A stretch of DNA of 64,000 bases from Paraburkholderia sp. HP33-1 (GTDB lineage: Bacteria > Pseudomonadota > Gammaproteobacteria > Burkholderiales > Burkholderiaceae). The DNA lies in the NCBI RefSeq assembly GCF_021390595.1, contig NZ_JAJEJR010000001.1:372001-436000 (forward strand). The letters run 5' to 3'. The position numbers and the translations under genes are program-made. This document shows, in pieces, positions 40,819 through 48,881 of this stretch (its first letter is position 1; each line of letters begins with the position of its first letter). The notes beneath the pieces are model-generated. The model was not told where the DNA came from. It did not search any database and saw only the letters and a list, made by a program, of their open reading frames with translations.

Positions 40819-41023
40819 GCGCGGAGTATAGCAAAGGCGCCTGTTCGCCGCGCCGGGCCTGCCGTGCCGAGCCGCCGTCCGCCTCGGTCTGTCGAGAATC
40901 CCTTTTTCGGCCGCTTTGCCGCTCTTTAGCAGCTTTTTACCGGCCCAATCAAACATGTCGCACGGCGTTCTCGTGCGTGGTTCCGCTGACGAACGAGGAC
41001 GCTTCACCCATGCGTTTTTGCCG

Positions 41024-43021
41024 ATGATTTCCCCGCTCGAAATGACGCTGTTTCTGCTGCTGGCATCGGTAGTGGGCGTGGTGATCTTTCGTTTCCTGAA
41101 TCTGCCGCCGATGCTCGGCTACCTGACGGTCGGTATCGTCGTCGGGCCGCATGCGTTCGGACTGGTTCCCGATTCGGCGGGCGCGCAGAATCTTGCGGAA
41201 TTCGGCGTCGTATTCCTGATGTTCTCGATCGGGCTCGAGTTTTCGCTCGCCAAGCTGCGTACGATGCGCCGGCTCGTGTTCGGACTCGGCTTGCTGCAGG
41301 TGCTCGGCACGGTCGCGGTGGCGGTGTCACTCGGTTTCGTGCTCGAGCGCTGGGTGCATATCACGTGGCAAGCGAGTGTCGCGCTCGGTGGCGCGCTGGC
41401 GATGTCGTCGACGGCGATCGTCAGCAAGATGCTCGCGGAGCGGCTCGAAATCGAAACCGAGCACGGCCGCAATATCTTCGGCGTGCTGCTGTTTCAGGAT
41501 CTGGCGGTGGTGCCGCTGTTGATCATCATTTCGGCGCTCGGCGGCCGCTCGGAGAATCTGGTCAGCGCGCTCGGCGTCGCGGCGATCAAGATCGTCGTGG
41601 CCCTGGCGCTGCTGCTGATCGTCGGGCAGAACGTCATGACGCGCTGGTTCAACGTGGTCGCGCGACGCCGCTCGCAGGAGCTGTTCATTCTCAATCTGCT
41701 GCTGGTGACGCTCGGCGCCGCGTTCATCACAGACAAATTCGGCCTGTCGCTCGCGCTCGGCGCGTTCATCGCGGGCATGCTGATCGCCGAGACGCCGTAC
41801 CGGCATCAGGTGGAGGAGGACATCAAGCCGTTTCGCGACGTGCTGCTTGGGCTCTTCTTCGTGACCACCGGCATGCTGCTCAATCCGCGTGTGATCTGGG
41901 AGCATCCGCTGATCGTGCTGGCCTTTTTCATCGGCCCCGTGCTGCTGAAGGTGCTCATGATTACCGGCCTCGCGCGGCTTTTTGGCGCGACGCCCGGCGT
42001 CGCGATGCGCACCGGCATCGGTCTCGCACAGGCGGGCGAGTTCGGCTTCGTGCTGTTGAACCTGATTCTCGACCGGCATCTTGTCGACGCGACGCTGTTG
42101 CAGGCGATTCTCGCCGCGATGCTGCTGTCGATGCTCGCCGCGCCGTTCATGATCCAGAACGCGGACCGCATCGTACTGCGGCTGTCGTCGACCGAATGGA
42201 TGATGCAGTCGTTGCAGATGACGCGCATCGCGACGCAAAGCCTGAAGCAGAGCGGCCATGTGATCATCTGTGGCTATGGCCGCGCCGGGCAGAACCTCGC
42301 CCGCATGCTCGAGCATGAAGGGCTCTCCTATGTGGCGCTCGACCTCGATCCCGACCGTGTCGCGGCGGCCGCAGCGGCCGGCGAATCGGTCGTGTTCGGC
42401 GACGCGGGACGGCGCGAGTCGCTGGTGGCCGCGGGCTTGCATCGCGCGGGAGCGATCGCGATCACCTACGCGAACACGCCGTCGGCAATGCGGGTGCTGC
42501 ACAACATTCACGAGATGGAGCCGACGCTGCCGGTCATCGTGCGCACCGTCGACGACGCCGATCTGGAGAAACTGCTCGCCGCCGGCGCGACGGAGGTGAT
42601 TCCGGAGATCGTCGAGGGCAGTCTGATGCTCGCGTCACACACGCTCGTCGTGATGGGCGTGCCGATGCGGCGCGTGGTGCGGCGCGTCGAAGAGATGCGC
42701 GACGAACGCTACTCGCTGTTGCGCGGCTATTTCCACGGCGCCGACGACATCGACGACGACGACGGCCACGAGCAGGTGCGGCTACAATCGGTGCCGGTCG
42801 ACGAGAGCGCCGATGCGGTAGGCCGCACGCTCGCCGAGCTGGGCCTGTTCGATCTCGGCGTCGAAGTGACCGCGATCCGCCGGCACGGCATTCGCGGCGT
42901 CGAGCCGGACCCGTCGACGAAACTGCGCGCGAGCGACATCGTGGTGCTGCGCGGTCTGCCCGAGCACCTGGCGCAAGCCGAGGAGCTGCTGTCGAAGCAC
43001 CGCCGCGCCGCCGCGGCCTGA
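41024..43021 (+). CDS. Kef-type (CPA2) monovalent cation:proton antiporter with TrkA domains
   Basis: A 665-residue membrane protein. The N-terminal CPA2 antiporter domain has about 12-13 membrane helices including LPPMLGYLTVGIVVGPHAFG, SSTAIVSKMLAERLE, NIFGVLLFQDLAVVPLL and GIGLAQAGEFGFVLLN. A cytoplasmic RCK_N/TrkA-N domain (HVIICGYGRAGQNLARMLEH, about 410-530) and a TrkA-C domain (about 575-655) follow. It resembles YbaL/KefB-KefC, which exchange K+ for H+ and may be gated by ligands. Start ATG 41024 gives the conserved MISPLEMTLFLLL start; the frame is open from 40916. Confidence 0.9.
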   Translation: MISPLEMTLFLLLASVVGVVIFRFLNLPPMLGYLTVGIVVGPHAFGLVPDSAGAQNLAEFGVVFLMFSIGLEFSLAKLRTMRRLVFGLGLLQVLGTVAVAVSLGFVLERWVHITWQASVALGGALAMSSTAIVSKMLAERLEIETEHGRNIFGVLLFQDLAVVPLLIIISALGGRSENLVSALGVAAIKIVVALALLLIVGQNVMTRWFNVVARRRSQELFILNLLLVTLGAAFITDKFGLSLALGAFIAGMLIAETPYRHQVEEDIKPFRDVLLGLFFVTTGMLLNPRVIWEHPLIVLAFFIGPVLLKVLMITGLARLFGATPGVAMRTGIGLAQAGEFGFVLLNLILDRHLVDATLLQAILAAMLLSMLAAPFMIQNADRIVLRLSSTEWMMQSLQMTRIATQSLKQSGHVIICGYGRAGQNLARMLEHEGLSYVALDLDPDRVAAAAAAGESVVFGDAGRRESLVAAGLHRAGAIAITYANTPSAMRVLHNIHEMEPTLPVIVRTVDDADLEKLLAAGATEVIPEIVEGSLMLASHTLVVMGVPMRRVVRRVEEMRDERYSLLRGYFHGADDIDDDDGHEQVRLQSVPVDESADAVGRTLAELGLFDLGVEVTAIRRHGIRGVEPDPSTKLRASDIVVLRGLPEHLAQAEELLSKHRRAAAA

Positions 43022-43102
43022 ACCCGTGAACCGGGCCCGTTCTGTCGGGCGACCCTGATTCAAGCTTTTCACCGGACCTGCCGAGGTCCATCCGGAGACA
43101 TC

Positions 43103-43669
43103 ATGTCCAACGCGCTCACGAGCGCGCCGCTCGATGCGGCCGACTACATCAGAAGTCACATTCGCACCGTGCCCGACTGGCCGCAGCCGGGTGTGCAGTT
43201 CCGCGACATCACGCCGCTGTTGCGCGAGCCGAAGTCGCTGCGCGTGCTGATCGACCTGTTCGTGCAGCGCTATATCGACGCGAAGCTCGACTACATCGCC
43301 GGGCTCGATGCGCGCGGCTTCATCATCGGGCCGATCGTCGCGCACGAGCTGAGCCTCGGCTTCATCCCGATCCGCAAGGCGGGCAAGCTGCCGTACAAGC
43401 GGATCTCGCAATCGTATGCGCTCGAGTACGGCACCGCGACCGTCGAGATTCACGAGGATGCGTGCGAGCCGGGCGACCGCGTCGTGATCATCGACGATCT
43501 GATCGCGACCGGCGGCACGATGATGGCCGGCAAGCAGTTGCTCGAGCGGCTCGGCGCGGTCGTCGTGGAAGGCGCGGCGATCGTCGATCTGCCGGAGCTG
43601 GGCGGCTCGAAGCTGCTGGGCGAGGGCGGCCTTGCGCTCTATACGGTGACGAGTTTCGACGGTCATTGA
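43103..43669 (+). CDS. apt: Adenine phosphoribosyltransferase
   Basis: Salvages adenine to AMP with PRPP. The 188-residue enzyme has [46 protein letters not shown] and the PRPP motif [21 protein letters not shown] precedes the ATG at 43103. Confidence 0.95.
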   Translation: MSNALTSAPLDAADYIRSHIRTVPDWPQPGVQFRDITPLLREPKSLRVLIDLFVQRYIDAKLDYIAGLDARGFIIGPIVAHELSLGFIPIRKAGKLPYKRISQSYALEYGTATVEIHEDACEPGDRVVIIDDLIATGGTMMAGKQLLERLGAVVVEGAAIVDLPELGGSKLLGEGGLALYTVTSFDGH

Positions 43670-43750
43670 ACCGGGACGTCGTTACGGAGCGCCGCAAGTT
43701 TTTGCGCTGTACGAGTAGCAAAAGTCGTCCAACCAGAAGGTCACAAAACA

Positions 43751-44365
43751 ATGCCCAACTTCCTGCTGTTTCTCGCCACCTCGATCGCGATCACCGTGGC
43801 GCCCGGCCCGGACAATCTGCAGGTGCTCGCGCGCGGCATCTCTCAGGGCCGCGCGGCCGGTCTCGTCGCCGCACTCGGCTTCGCCGCCGGCATCACGTTT
43901 CACACCACGCTCGCCGCGCTCGGCGTTGCCGCGCTGCTGCGTTCGTCGCCGCTCGCATTCGAAGTGATCAAGCTCGCCGGCGCCGCGTATCTGGTGTGGA
44001 TCGGCATCAAGGCGGTGCGCAGCCAGGGGCTCGCGACCGCGCACGAGCGTGCGCCGCAGCCGCTTTCGACGGTGTTTCGCCAGAGCGTGCTCGGCAATCT
44101 GATGAACCCGAAGGTCACGCTGTTCTTCGTCGTGTTCTTGCCGCAGTTCGTGCAGCCGAACGGCGCGCAAAGCGTGACCGTGCAGATGCTGGAACTCGGC
44201 GCGCTGTTCATGCTGCAGACCGTCGTGGTGTTTTCGCTGTTCGGCGTGTGCGCGGGGATCATCGGCGGCTGGCTCAGACGGCGGCCGCGTGTTGGCCTGT
44301 GGCTCGATCGCGTGGCCGGCGCGACGTTCATCGCGATCGGGATTCGCGTCGCGTTGCGCGACTGA
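43751..44365 (+). CDS. LysE/RhtB-family amino-acid exporter
   Basis: A 204-residue inner-membrane protein with six hydrophobic segments. The family start is present (LLFLATSIAITVAPGPDNLQ) as is GRAAGLVAALGFAAGITFHT and NLMNPKVTLFFVVFLPQF. Members export lysine, homoserine lactone, threonine or related amino acids; the substrate cannot be told from sequence. Confidence 0.92.
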   Translation: MPNFLLFLATSIAITVAPGPDNLQVLARGISQGRAAGLVAALGFAAGITFHTTLAALGVAALLRSSPLAFEVIKLAGAAYLVWIGIKAVRSQGLATAHERAPQPLSTVFRQSVLGNLMNPKVTLFFVVFLPQFVQPNGAQSVTVQMLELGALFMLQTVVVFSLFGVCAGIIGGWLRRRPRVGLWLDRVAGATFIAIGIRVALRD

Positions 44366-44437
44366 CGGGCGTCACGCAACACGCCCGGTTCTGCTTTGCC
44401 CCGGTTCGCCGAAATGGCGGACAGTCTGGAGTTTTCG

Positions 44438-45304
44438 ATGACTTTGCCTTGCATCACCGCTGCGCGCCGCTTCGACGCGAACGCGCATCGGCCGTTTCTG
44501 ATCGGCGTCGAACAGGTCGGCTGGATTCGCGAACGCGACGTGCAGCTGCTCGCGCGTTGGCCCGACGTGTTCGAGATTGCGAGCGGCGGCGTGACGCTCG
44601 CCGCGCGGTTCGATACCCTCGATCTGCGCAGCGCGGCGCTCGCTTCCGTGATCGGCGCGCTGGCCGCCGATGGCTGCATCCCCGGCTGGCGCGACGAAAC
44701 CTACGCCATCCGCAACGCGTTCGACGCGCCGCCGCTAGCGTATATCGAGCGCGCAGCGTCGCGCTTCTTCGGCACGATGACCTACGCGGTGCATCTGAAC
44801 GGCGTCGTAGAATACGCGCATGGTGGCGCGCCCTTTGGCGGGCCCCCGCAATTGTGGATCGCGCGCCGTAGCGACACGAAAGCGACCGACCCCGGCATGC
44901 TCGACAATGTCGTTGCGGGCGGGATCGGCTGGGGCTTCGGCATCGCCGAGACGATCGTCAAGGAGTGCTGGGAAGAAGCGGGTATTCCGGCGGAGATCGC
45001 CGCAAGCGCAGTGGCGGGCCGCACCGCGCACGTGTTGCAATCGTTGCCGGAAGGTACACAGGCCGAGCAGATTTTTATCTACGACCTCGCGCTGCCCGCC
45101 GATTTCGCGCCACGCAACCAGGACGGCGAAGTGGGTGAACACCGGCTCGCGCGCATCGACGAAGTCGCGCGCTGGATCGAGGAAGGCGCGCTGACCGTCG
45201 ATGCCAGCCTCGCGACGCTCGATTGCCTGCTGCGCCGCCGCTGGATCGACGAAGACGCGTGCGCGGGCATCGACCCGCTGTTCGCGCCGCCGGCGCTCGG
45301 CTAG
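44438..45304 (+). CDS. DUF4743/Nudix hydrolase, thiamine-pyrophosphokinase-related type
   Basis: A 288-residue protein with an N-terminal DUF4743 region (RPFLIGVEQVGWIRERDVQL) and a C-terminal Nudix domain with the box GGIGWGFGIAETIVKECWEE AG. The spacing of the acidic residues differs from the classic Nudix box, but fits the eukaryotic-like Nudix 20/24 and Tnr3 subfamily, which remove oxidised or damaged thiamine diphosphate. Start ATG 44438 has GGAG seven bases upstream. Confidence 0.85.
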   Translation: MTLPCITAARRFDANAHRPFLIGVEQVGWIRERDVQLLARWPDVFEIASGGVTLAARFDTLDLRSAALASVIGALAADGCIPGWRDETYAIRNAFDAPPLAYIERAASRFFGTMTYAVHLNGVVEYAHGGAPFGGPPQLWIARRSDTKATDPGMLDNVVAGGIGWGFGIAETIVKECWEEAGIPAEIAASAVAGRTAHVLQSLPEGTQAEQIFIYDLALPADFAPRNQDGEVGEHRLARIDEVARWIEEGALTVDASLATLDCLLRRRWIDEDACAGIDPLFAPPALG

Positions 45305-45375
45305 GTTAGGCTCATGCCGCACAGCCAGTACGCACTGAAACAAATCACGCATTGAAGAAGGGAGTCACCGAGGTC

Positions 45376-46245
45376 ATGTCGACCGATCACAGCTTTATCC
45401 TCAAACTGTCGTGCGCCGACCGGCCCGGCATCGTTCACGCCGTGTCGGGCTTTCTGTTCGAGCGTGGCAGCAATATTCTCGACTCCGCGCAGTTCGGCGA
45501 CAGCGGCACCGGCGAGTTCTTCATGCGCGTGCATTTTCAGCAGGTGGGCGGCGATCCGGGGCTCGACGCGCTGCGCGCATCGTTCGTGACGCTCGCCGAA
45601 CAGTTCGGCATGAGCTGGGAGTTGCACGACGCGAACGTGAAGCCGCGCGTCGTGATCATGGTGTCGAAGATCGGTCACTGCCTGAACGATCTGCTGTTCC
45701 GCTATCGCACCGGTCAGCTCAACATCGAGATCCCGGCGATCATCTCGAACCACAAGGAGTTCTACCAGCTCGCGGCGAGCTACGACATTCCTTTCCATCA
45801 TTTCCCGCTGCTCGGCGGCACGCCGGATGCAAAAGCCGCGCAGGAAGCGCGCGTGCTCGAAGTGATTAACGAACATCAGGCCGACCTCGTGGTGCTCGCG
45901 CGCTACATGCAGATCCTGTCGCCGAATCTGTGCGGGGCGCTGGCCGGTCGCGCGATCAACATCCATCACTCGTTCCTGCCGAGCTTCAAGGGCGCGAAGC
46001 CGTATTACCAGGCGTTCGACCGTGGCGTGAAGCTGATCGGCGCGACCGCTCACTACGTGACGACCGATCTCGACGAAGGTCCGATCATCGAGCAGGAAGT
46101 CGAGCGCGTGGACCACAGCATGACGCCGGACCAACTGACGGCAATCGGCCGCGACGTCGAGTGCGTGACGCTTGCGCGCGCGGTGAAGTGGCACGTCGAG
46201 CATCGCGTCGTGCTGAACGGCAGCAAGACGGTCGTGTTCCGCTAA
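45376..46245 (+). CDS. purU: Formyltetrahydrofolate deformylase
   Basis: Hydrolyses 10-formyl-THF to formate and THF, balancing one-carbon pools and supplying formate for purine synthesis. The 289-residue protein has an N-terminal ACT domain (LKLSCADRPGIVHAVSGFLF) and a formyltransferase domain with the catalytic-type NIHHSFLPSFKGAKPYYQAF and TAHYVTTDLDEGPIIEQ. Start ATG 45376 is the conserved MSTDHSFILKL start. Confidence 0.94.
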   Translation: MSTDHSFILKLSCADRPGIVHAVSGFLFERGSNILDSAQFGDSGTGEFFMRVHFQQVGGDPGLDALRASFVTLAEQFGMSWELHDANVKPRVVIMVSKIGHCLNDLLFRYRTGQLNIEIPAIISNHKEFYQLAASYDIPFHHFPLLGGTPDAKAAQEARVLEVINEHQADLVVLARYMQILSPNLCGALAGRAINIHHSFLPSFKGAKPYYQAFDRGVKLIGATAHYVTTDLDEGPIIEQEVERVDHSMTPDQLTAIGRDVECVTLARAVKWHVEHRVVLNGSKTVVFR

Positions 46246-46266
46246 AAACTGCGCCGGAAAGTTGCG

Positions 46267-47493
46267 TTACGAGCGCGCCGCCGTGCCGCCTGTGCTTCTC
46301 GCGAGATTCGCGTTTTGCGCGGAACGGCGGCGCCCATTCAGCTTCTTCAGCCAGATTAGCAGGCCCGTGACGCTCAGCACGGCCACCGCTACCCCCACCG
46401 CACTGATCAGAATCCGCCCTCCAGTACCGAGGATGCGCCCCGAGTGCAGCGGAAACTGCACCTGCATGAAGATGTCGCCGGCCGTGCCCTTGCCGGGAAT
46501 CTGCGCGGCGAGCCGTTTGCCGGTGACGGCGTCCCAATACATCCACGGATTGCCGAGGCCGCTGTCGCCGTGATCGTTGCCGGGCGCGTAGAAGCCGACA
46601 CCATACGCGTGCATGAATTCGGCGTAGTAGAGCCCGCCCGGCGGCGCGGCCACATGCATCTCCTTGCCGGCCTGCCCGGCGAGTTCGACGATGCGCTCGC
46701 GGCTCAGCAGCTGATCGCCCGGTTGTGGCGCGCGCCGGATTTCGGGGTTGTTGATCGGATCGGGCGTCAGCGTCGACAGCCGTGAGACGATCGGCCGCAC
46801 CACTTGCGACGACAGATTCATCGAGATCGACGTCAGCGCGACGATCGTCAGCAGGCCCCAGATCCACACGCCGCCGGAGCGGTGCAGATCGAACGTCAGC
46901 GCATAACCGCCGCGTTTCAGGCGGAATGCGAACGACTTGCGCCAGGCCTTCAGGCTCGGAAACGACAGGCACAACGCAATCACGCTATCGAACAGCCACA
47001 CGATACCGACGATCCCCATCACCCACGTGCCGATGTCGACGCCGCCGGTAAACGGTAGTTGCAGCGTGTAATGCAGCTTGTAGATGAACGGAATCAGGTT
47101 GAGCCGCGCGAGCGACACGACGCCCCATTCGCGACGTCCCAGGATCTCGCCGATGACCGGATCGACGGCGATCTGGTTGAAGCCGAGCGAGTAGGGCTGC
47201 TTCGTCAGCGGGTCGGTGCGCGGCAGTACCATCATCTGCAGCGTGTGGCCCGGTTCGACCGCCAGCGGCAGATAGGTCACCCGAAGACGCGGATCGGCGG
47301 CTTCGACGCGACGAGCCAGTTCGAGGCTGGACAGCGTGGGCCCGGCCGTGCGGGCCTGGTAGAAGGACGGGTTCAGCGCGGCATCGAGCTCGTGGTCCCA
47401 CGCGATGATCGCGCCCGTGAGGCCGGCGACGAACAGAAACAGCGCGGTCGCGACGCCGAACCAGCGGTGCAGGCGGACAAGCTGGCGTCTCAT
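46267..47493 (-). CDS. PepSY-associated transmembrane protein
   Basis: A 408-residue inner-membrane protein with four strong hydrophobic segments. The N-terminal LVRLHRWFGVATALFLFVAG and AWDHELDAALNP are the classic PepSY-TM start; a central helix pair (VMGIVGIVWLFDSVIALCLS and the DLHRSGGVWIWGLLTIVALT segment) and a C-terminal ISAVGVAVAVLSVTGLLIWL follow. Homologues are often iron-uptake associated or act as ferric reductases. A perfect 11-bp inverted repeat 57 bp upstream is a probable operator. Convergent with purU; no clear terminator between. Confidence 0.87.
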   Translation of the reverse strand: MRRQLVRLHRWFGVATALFLFVAGLTGAIIAWDHELDAALNPSFYQARTAGPTLSSLELARRVEAADPRLRVTYLPLAVEPGHTLQMMVLPRTDPLTKQPYSLGFNQIAVDPVIGEILGRREWGVVSLARLNLIPFIYKLHYTLQLPFTGGVDIGTWVMGIVGIVWLFDSVIALCLSFPSLKAWRKSFAFRLKRGGYALTFDLHRSGGVWIWGLLTIVALTSISMNLSSQVVRPIVSRLSTLTPDPINNPEIRRAPQPGDQLLSRERIVELAGQAGKEMHVAAPPGGLYYAEFMHAYGVGFYAPGNDHGDSGLGNPWMYWDAVTGKRLAAQIPGKGTAGDIFMQVQFPLHSGRILGTGGRILISAVGVAVAVLSVTGLLIWLKKLNGRRRSAQNANLARSTGGTAARS

Positions 47494-47549
47494 GCGCGAG
47501 CCAGCAAGGGGTAGCGGGAACGTGAGCGGGAAAGCAGGCGAAACATCAC

Positions 47550-47585
47550 GATGCGAACAAAATCTAAATAGGAATTGTTCGCATC
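47550..47585 (-). promoter_or_regulatory. Perfect inverted repeat upstream of the PepSY gene, probable operator
   Basis: GATGCGAACAA at 47550-47560 and TTGTTCGCATC at 47575-47585 form a perfect 11-bp inverted repeat with a 14-nt AT-rich spacer. It lies in the promoter region of the PepSY gene, upstream of its start at 47493. It does not match the Fur consensus well. It has no following U-run, so it is not a terminator. Confidence 0.6.
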
Positions 47586-47654
47586 TTAGGGGCGGGCCCG
47601 ATCTGCTGCAAGTATTCTGTCAGCAAGAGGCGGGACCGCATCGTCGCGGGAAGC

Positions 47655-47680
47655 AAAAAAAAAACGGCACCGAAGTGCCG
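47655..47680 (-). terminator. Terminator after the AI-2E-family permease gene
   Basis: Stem CGGCAC/GTGCCG with a 4-nt loop, and a run of ten A on the plus strand that gives a U-tail for the minus-strand transcript. It begins about 80 bp after the permease stop codon. Confidence 0.88.
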
Positions 47681-47761
47681 CTTTCGCTTTGGTCGCCTGA
47701 ATGGCCGGCCCGATATGAGCGCTAGTGAGTGCTGACTTTTTGCTGAGCGGCTTTCACCCCC

Positions 47762-48847
47762 TCAAACCAACCGCAAATAAATCAGCTCCCGCTTGATATA
47801 TGCATAAAAAATCGGCGCCGCGATCACCCCGGCCACACCGAACGCCGCTTCCATGACCAGCATCGCGATCAGTAACTCCCACGCGCGCGCCTCGATCTGG
47901 CCACCGACGATCCGCGCGTTCAGGAAGTACTCGAGCTTGTGAATCAGGATCAGGAACACGAGCGACATGATCGCCGCCGGAAAACTCACCGATAGCGCGA
48001 CCGCGACGATGATCGTGTTCGAGATCAGATTGCCGATCACCGGCAGCAGACCCACGATGAACGTGACAAGCACCAGCGTCTTCGACAGCGGCAGCCGGTC
48101 GTGAAAGACCGGCAGGATCACGAGCAGGAAGACCGCCGTGAACACCGCGTTGAGCGCGGAGATCTTCACCTGGGCGAACACGATACGGCGAAACGCGTCG
48201 GCAAAACGCGAGACGCGTGTGACGAACGCGGTGGACAGCGGCAGCCGCTGGATCTGTTTCTGCGCGCCGACGGCGATGATCGCGCCGATGATCATGCCGA
48301 TCAGGACGTGCGTGAACGCGCGCGCCGCAGTCGTGCCGCTTTGCTGCAGCATGTTCGCGTGCGTGTGCATCAGTTCCGCGGCTTTCGTCTTCATCTGCTC
48401 GGTGTCGACCGGCAGATAGTTCGCGACGAATTGGGGAATCCTGCCACGCGCCTGGTCGATCAGCTGCATCGCCTGATCGAGCAGCGCCTGCACGCTTGGC
48501 ACGTCGTTCTCGAAATGCGAGATGATGCCGAGCGTGAGCCCCGTCAGCGCGCCGACGATCACCGTCGACAGGATCACCACCGCGAGCCAGCGCGCCCGCT
48601 TGCTCGACATATGACGTTCGATGCGCGGCGCGATCGTATGCACGAGCTGAAACACCAGCATCCCGGAGAGCAGCGCGCCGAGCAGCTTCAGTTCGATGAC
48701 CGCCCACATGCCGAACAGCATCACCCCATAGCTGCCGATTTCGACCGCCGACAGCTTCGGCAGACTCATGTCGCTGGTCAGCCTGACCGGGCGCGGGCGC
48801 AGGTCCTGCACCCGTTCGTCTTCGCGCGCCTGATTACGCTTGGTCAT
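47762..48847 (-). CDS. AI-2E family transporter (PerM-like permease)
   Basis: A 361-residue protein of the UPF0118/AI-2E exporter family, with about seven to eight membrane segments around a large soluble loop (residues about 105-165). Recognisable parts are VFAQVKISALNAVFTAVFLL, VGLLPVIGNLISNTIIVAVA and KLEYFLNARIVGGQI. Substrates of this family are uncertain: some members export autoinducer-2, others exchange Na+/H+. It sits just downstream of uvrA. Confidence 0.85.
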   Translation of the reverse strand: MTKRNQAREDERVQDLRPRPVRLTSDMSLPKLSAVEIGSYGVMLFGMWAVIELKLLGALLSGMLVFQLVHTIAPRIERHMSSKRARWLAVVILSTVIVGALTGLTLGIISHFENDVPSVQALLDQAMQLIDQARGRIPQFVANYLPVDTEQMKTKAAELMHTHANMLQQSGTTAARAFTHVLIGMIIGAIIAVGAQKQIQRLPLSTAFVTRVSRFADAFRRIVFAQVKISALNAVFTAVFLLVILPVFHDRLPLSKTLVLVTFIVGLLPVIGNLISNTIIVAVALSVSFPAAIMSLVFLILIHKLEYFLNARIVGGQIEARAWELLIAMLVMEAAFGVAGVIAAPIFYAYIKRELIYLRLV

Positions 48848-48881
48848 GGCTTATTCCGTCTCCAACTTCTGTAGTGCAGCG

